NCBI GenBank assembly: GCA_963678705.1
Contig: OY783214.1
Coordinates: 6,448,001 to 6,512,000 of the forward strand
Direction: 5' to 3'
Source of the DNA: Panorpa germanica
Lineage: Eukaryota; Arthropoda; Insecta; Mecoptera; Panorpidae
DNA: 64,000 nt
Below are positions 61,740 to 64,000 of the stretch, piece by piece (the stretch's first letter is position 1; every line of letters starts with the position of its first letter). The notes beneath the pieces are model-generated. The model was not told where the DNA came from and did not search any database. It saw only the letters and a list, made by a program, of their open reading frames with translations. Position numbers and translations under genes: made by a program.

Positions 61740-62515
61740 ACTATATACATAATAAGTTTACCTTTGTTGTAGAAAGATAGAGACAACAATATATAAGCAC
61801 ATTAAATAAACAGAGACAGTGCTAACAATTTAGTCTTGTCGCAAGCGTTTGCGTTTCCTAAATGTTCCAATGACCATAGCGTTTCATCTTTACTGTGCTA
61901 CCACTCTTAGAGTTAATATTTCAATAGATATAACCTTTACATAACTTCTTATCATCAAAACTTCGATTATTCTTTATTTATATACAACACCTATGTCTCA
62001 TTGCGAGGACTTGACCTTTAGATTTTGATTCAGATAAATTCGACCACCTGGCAATATTTCTTATCTTTATAGTTCTTAAACAGATATTATTTCAATTGAT
62101 ATAATTTCGCTTGTATTGTTTTCATTAATTTTGCGACTCGCGTATTATAATTTATCGATTATCGAATGTAGTTAATAATGGGCGTCATAGGCATATCTGT
62201 TATTAGTTATATCATTGAAGATATCTACATTGATTATAATTTATATGTATAATATCTTTTAAGGAATTTAGAACAGCTTGAGATTTTTGTTCAGTTTTTT
62301 TCCAGGAATACGCACGTACTGTTTATCTTAATTTATCTTGCTTTCTTAATTTAAGGAACGCGTGCACTAATTGATTTACTTTAAGAACATTTGAACCTGG
62401 ATTCGTAGATGAATTCATTTCGTTTATATCTTTCGAAGTTAATAAACTTTAATTATTTCCATAAATATTATAGAAATTTCTCTATATCAGAATTGTCCGA
62501 TATGGAAATAAATTA
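61740..62515. other. Region upstream of the hydroxylase exons
   Basis: I looked for the missing first exon. A donor-like AAAG|GTAAAC at about 61762 is 60 bp from the next exon, but its only frame meets a TAA with no acceptor or ATG between. No convincing exon was found here or further to 64000. Confidence 0.4.
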
Positions 62516-62517
62516 TT

Positions 62518-62600
62518 TATTCCTTCTCCGGGAATAGAACCCGAAACTAAGGAAAACTGAGTGTTAGACTACGACTAAACTATTTCGGTCGCCCAGAGGA
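62518..62600 (-). mobile_element. tRNA-derived SINE remnant (A and B boxes)
   Basis: Minus strand: GGGCGACCGAAATAGTTTAG, TCGTAGTCTAACACTCAG, then CGGGTTCTATTCCCGGAGAA and GGAATAAATAA. A degenerate A box and a B box with T-stem are at tRNA-like spacing. The acceptor stem does not pair well and there is no good anticodon arm, so a SINE is favoured over a functional tRNA. Confidence 0.5.
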
Positions 62601-62627
62601 TAAAACAATTAATTAATTGCATCATAT

Positions 62628-62883
62628 TAAGTTCCATTCTTGCTCATTGTTTTAATTTAAGATTTTATCCCTAAATGTGATTTTGAACTTGTGAAATATT
62701 ACGTCATATTGCGTCAGTAATATACATTATTTTGTAATAATTACTATCTAAATTTATTATAAATTATTGCATTTAATATATGTTAATTAATTTGATTTCT
62801 TCATATTTCAAAAGCTGAAACTTACATTTTAAATTAAAACCTTAAATTAACATTAAAACTCAGTGAGTGGGAATGAGGGTTTA
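62628..62883. mobile_element. Short member of the CATTCCCACTCACTG MITE family
   Basis: The right end is CAGTGAGTGGGAATGAGGGT plus TTA, an exact inverse of the left end of the copy at 60927. The left end (from 62628) is degraded. At about 256 bp it is half the length of the other copies, consistent with an internal deletion derivative. It lies upstream of the hydroxylase exons. Confidence 0.7.
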
Positions 62884-62999
62884 GAATGAGTTAGTCCAAT
62901 TACAACGAAAGTACACATGTACTTAATTGAATTAAGATCAGATAATAAAAAGATAATTTATCATAAAACAATTGTAACTACAAAGCACAAAATTATCTA

Positions 63000-63860
63000 A
63001 ATCATATCACAGAGTTCAAAATTTTCCAAAACTGAAACATGATTACAAAATAACTTTTTGCAGAGGTGGATTAAGGTTTTTCTCTAAAGATCACATAGAA
63101 ATTTCTCCGATTAAAAAACCTGACCCGGTACTTTTGAAAAATCTATAAGTATTGACCTGTCCTAACTGGATTATTCTAGATTAGATAACGAAACAAATTA
63201 GCAGGTGTGTACTTATCAAATTATATAAATAAATAAACTTACGCCTTGTCTTAAGGACTTGGGTTTATTATCAAATATTATACGTAATAGATAAATAAAA
63301 TCTTAGTAGAGAGAGAGAGAGAGAGAGAGAGTACTTTAGTATTATAAATTAATTATTTGATGGCGCAGTAGACCCCCAACAAATCAATCTGCAGACAAAA
63401 TTTGTTTATAAAAATGGAATCCAAAATTTAAAAATGTTCTGTTTCCGTATAAATCAATTATTAATTTATATATTTCATTTGTTGATACTAAATAATTATT
63501 TTGACATTTTAAAACATACATTTAAAGAACTTTTAATTCTCTTAAACTCAATTTCTGTAGAAATCACTAATTTTATTTATTAAATTACCAAGCGTCTTCG
63601 AATGAGAAGCTATACATGCAATTAAAATAAAAACATGATCGGAATCACCAAACTAGCGCGATATTTTCTGGGTTTGATTATGCACTTACATAATCGTAGA
63701 AACTTATGAAACAAAAGTATAAAACGAGTAGTATATAGGAGTAATAAGACCCGAAGTAAGTCAATGTTAAATATATTAAATTTGAAAAAAATAGAAACAT
63801 AACAATATGAGATACCAGTTCTATTATATATATTTTTTAATTTTATACATTTATGTTTTT
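63000..63860. other. AT-rich spacer upstream of the hydroxylase gene
   Basis: Minus-strand donor-like GGC|GTAAGT near 63240 and TTAT|GTAAGT near 63685 exist, but neither closes an exon with a start codon. Either could be part of a non-coding 5' exon. Confidence 0.3.
63308..63331. repeat. (AG)n microsatellite
   Basis: Twelve AG units, upstream of the hydroxylase exons. Confidence 0.95.
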
Positions 63861-63867
63861 ATACATT

Positions 63868-63986
63868 ATCCGCCTAACAAATAAACCTGTTATAAAATTT
63901 ATATCAGATATAAAGCCCGTCCGGACAGGCTTATTATCAGTTTATACCTGATATAAATTTCATAACAGGTTTATTTGTAAGGCGAT
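63868..63986. mobile_element. Small hairpin element with a CCGTCCGGACAGG core
   Basis: The arm CGCCTAACAAATAAACCTGT (63871-63890) continues to 63917 and is mirrored from the end of the window back to about 63930. The centre AGCCCGTCCGGACAGGCT is itself palindromic and GC-rich against an AT-rich stem. It is about 118 bp and non-coding. Confidence 0.7.
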
Positions 63987-64000
63987 ATGATTTTAAAATA

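Noticed and set aside
62518..62600. Functional tRNA gene on the minus strand
   Set aside because: A and B boxes are present, but the acceptor ends do not pair and no clean anticodon arm is found; the second copy supports a SINE.

Overview
This window reads as nuclear DNA of an insect. It is strongly AT-rich, carries long (TA)n microsatellites and a 200-base run of N, and is full of degraded transposable elements. It has one clearly recognisable host gene, with short introns (76 and 78 bp among them) of the kind common in insects. The 3' ends of several non-LTR retrotransposon families resemble ones widespread in insects; one (ARFRLGNE type) recalls ant and bee genomes, but the order cannot be settled from this sequence. 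No bacterial, organellar, CRISPR or rRNA features were seen.

Layout. Bases 1-6600 hold a MITE, a SINE remnant, a non-LTR 3' end and AT-rich spacer. Bases 6600-10400 hold three terminal-inverted-repeat (TIR) elements, one carrying a fragment of another. Bases 10400-30250 are spacer dotted with eroded non-LTR tails, two copies of a MITE beginning TAAGCCTCATTCCCAC, a TWA-target element and a hAT-like element. The assembly gap is at 30251-30450. Bases 32000-46300 are a dense nest of DNA transposons, including a 600-bp element present twice in opposite orientation, one copy interrupted by another MITE. Bases 46400-50900 hold retrotransposon 3' ends, one with RNase H remnants and one flanked by an unusually long direct repeat. 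Bases 50200-54400 contain exon-like sequence, including an exon present twice in inverted orientation. Bases 55300-56700 hold further retrotransposon 3' ends and a perfect-hairpin MITE.

The host gene lies at 58623-61702 on the minus strand. Five consecutive exons with matching phases encode a membrane di-iron protein of the fatty acid hydroxylase / sterol desaturase superfamily with all three histidine boxes. Its 5' exon(s) and start codon were not found. Two of its introns carry MITEs.

No new multi-gene system was found. The most informative signals are: a MITE family with CCCAGTAAAC termini whose 2-bp target duplication can be read directly because an uninterrupted copy of its target is also in the window; an opposed pair of 600-bp elements able to form a long hairpin; an inverted duplication of a coding-like exon; and a retrotransposon insertion between approximately 46-bp direct repeats. 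All similarities were judged by eye, so boundaries of old repeats are approximate.
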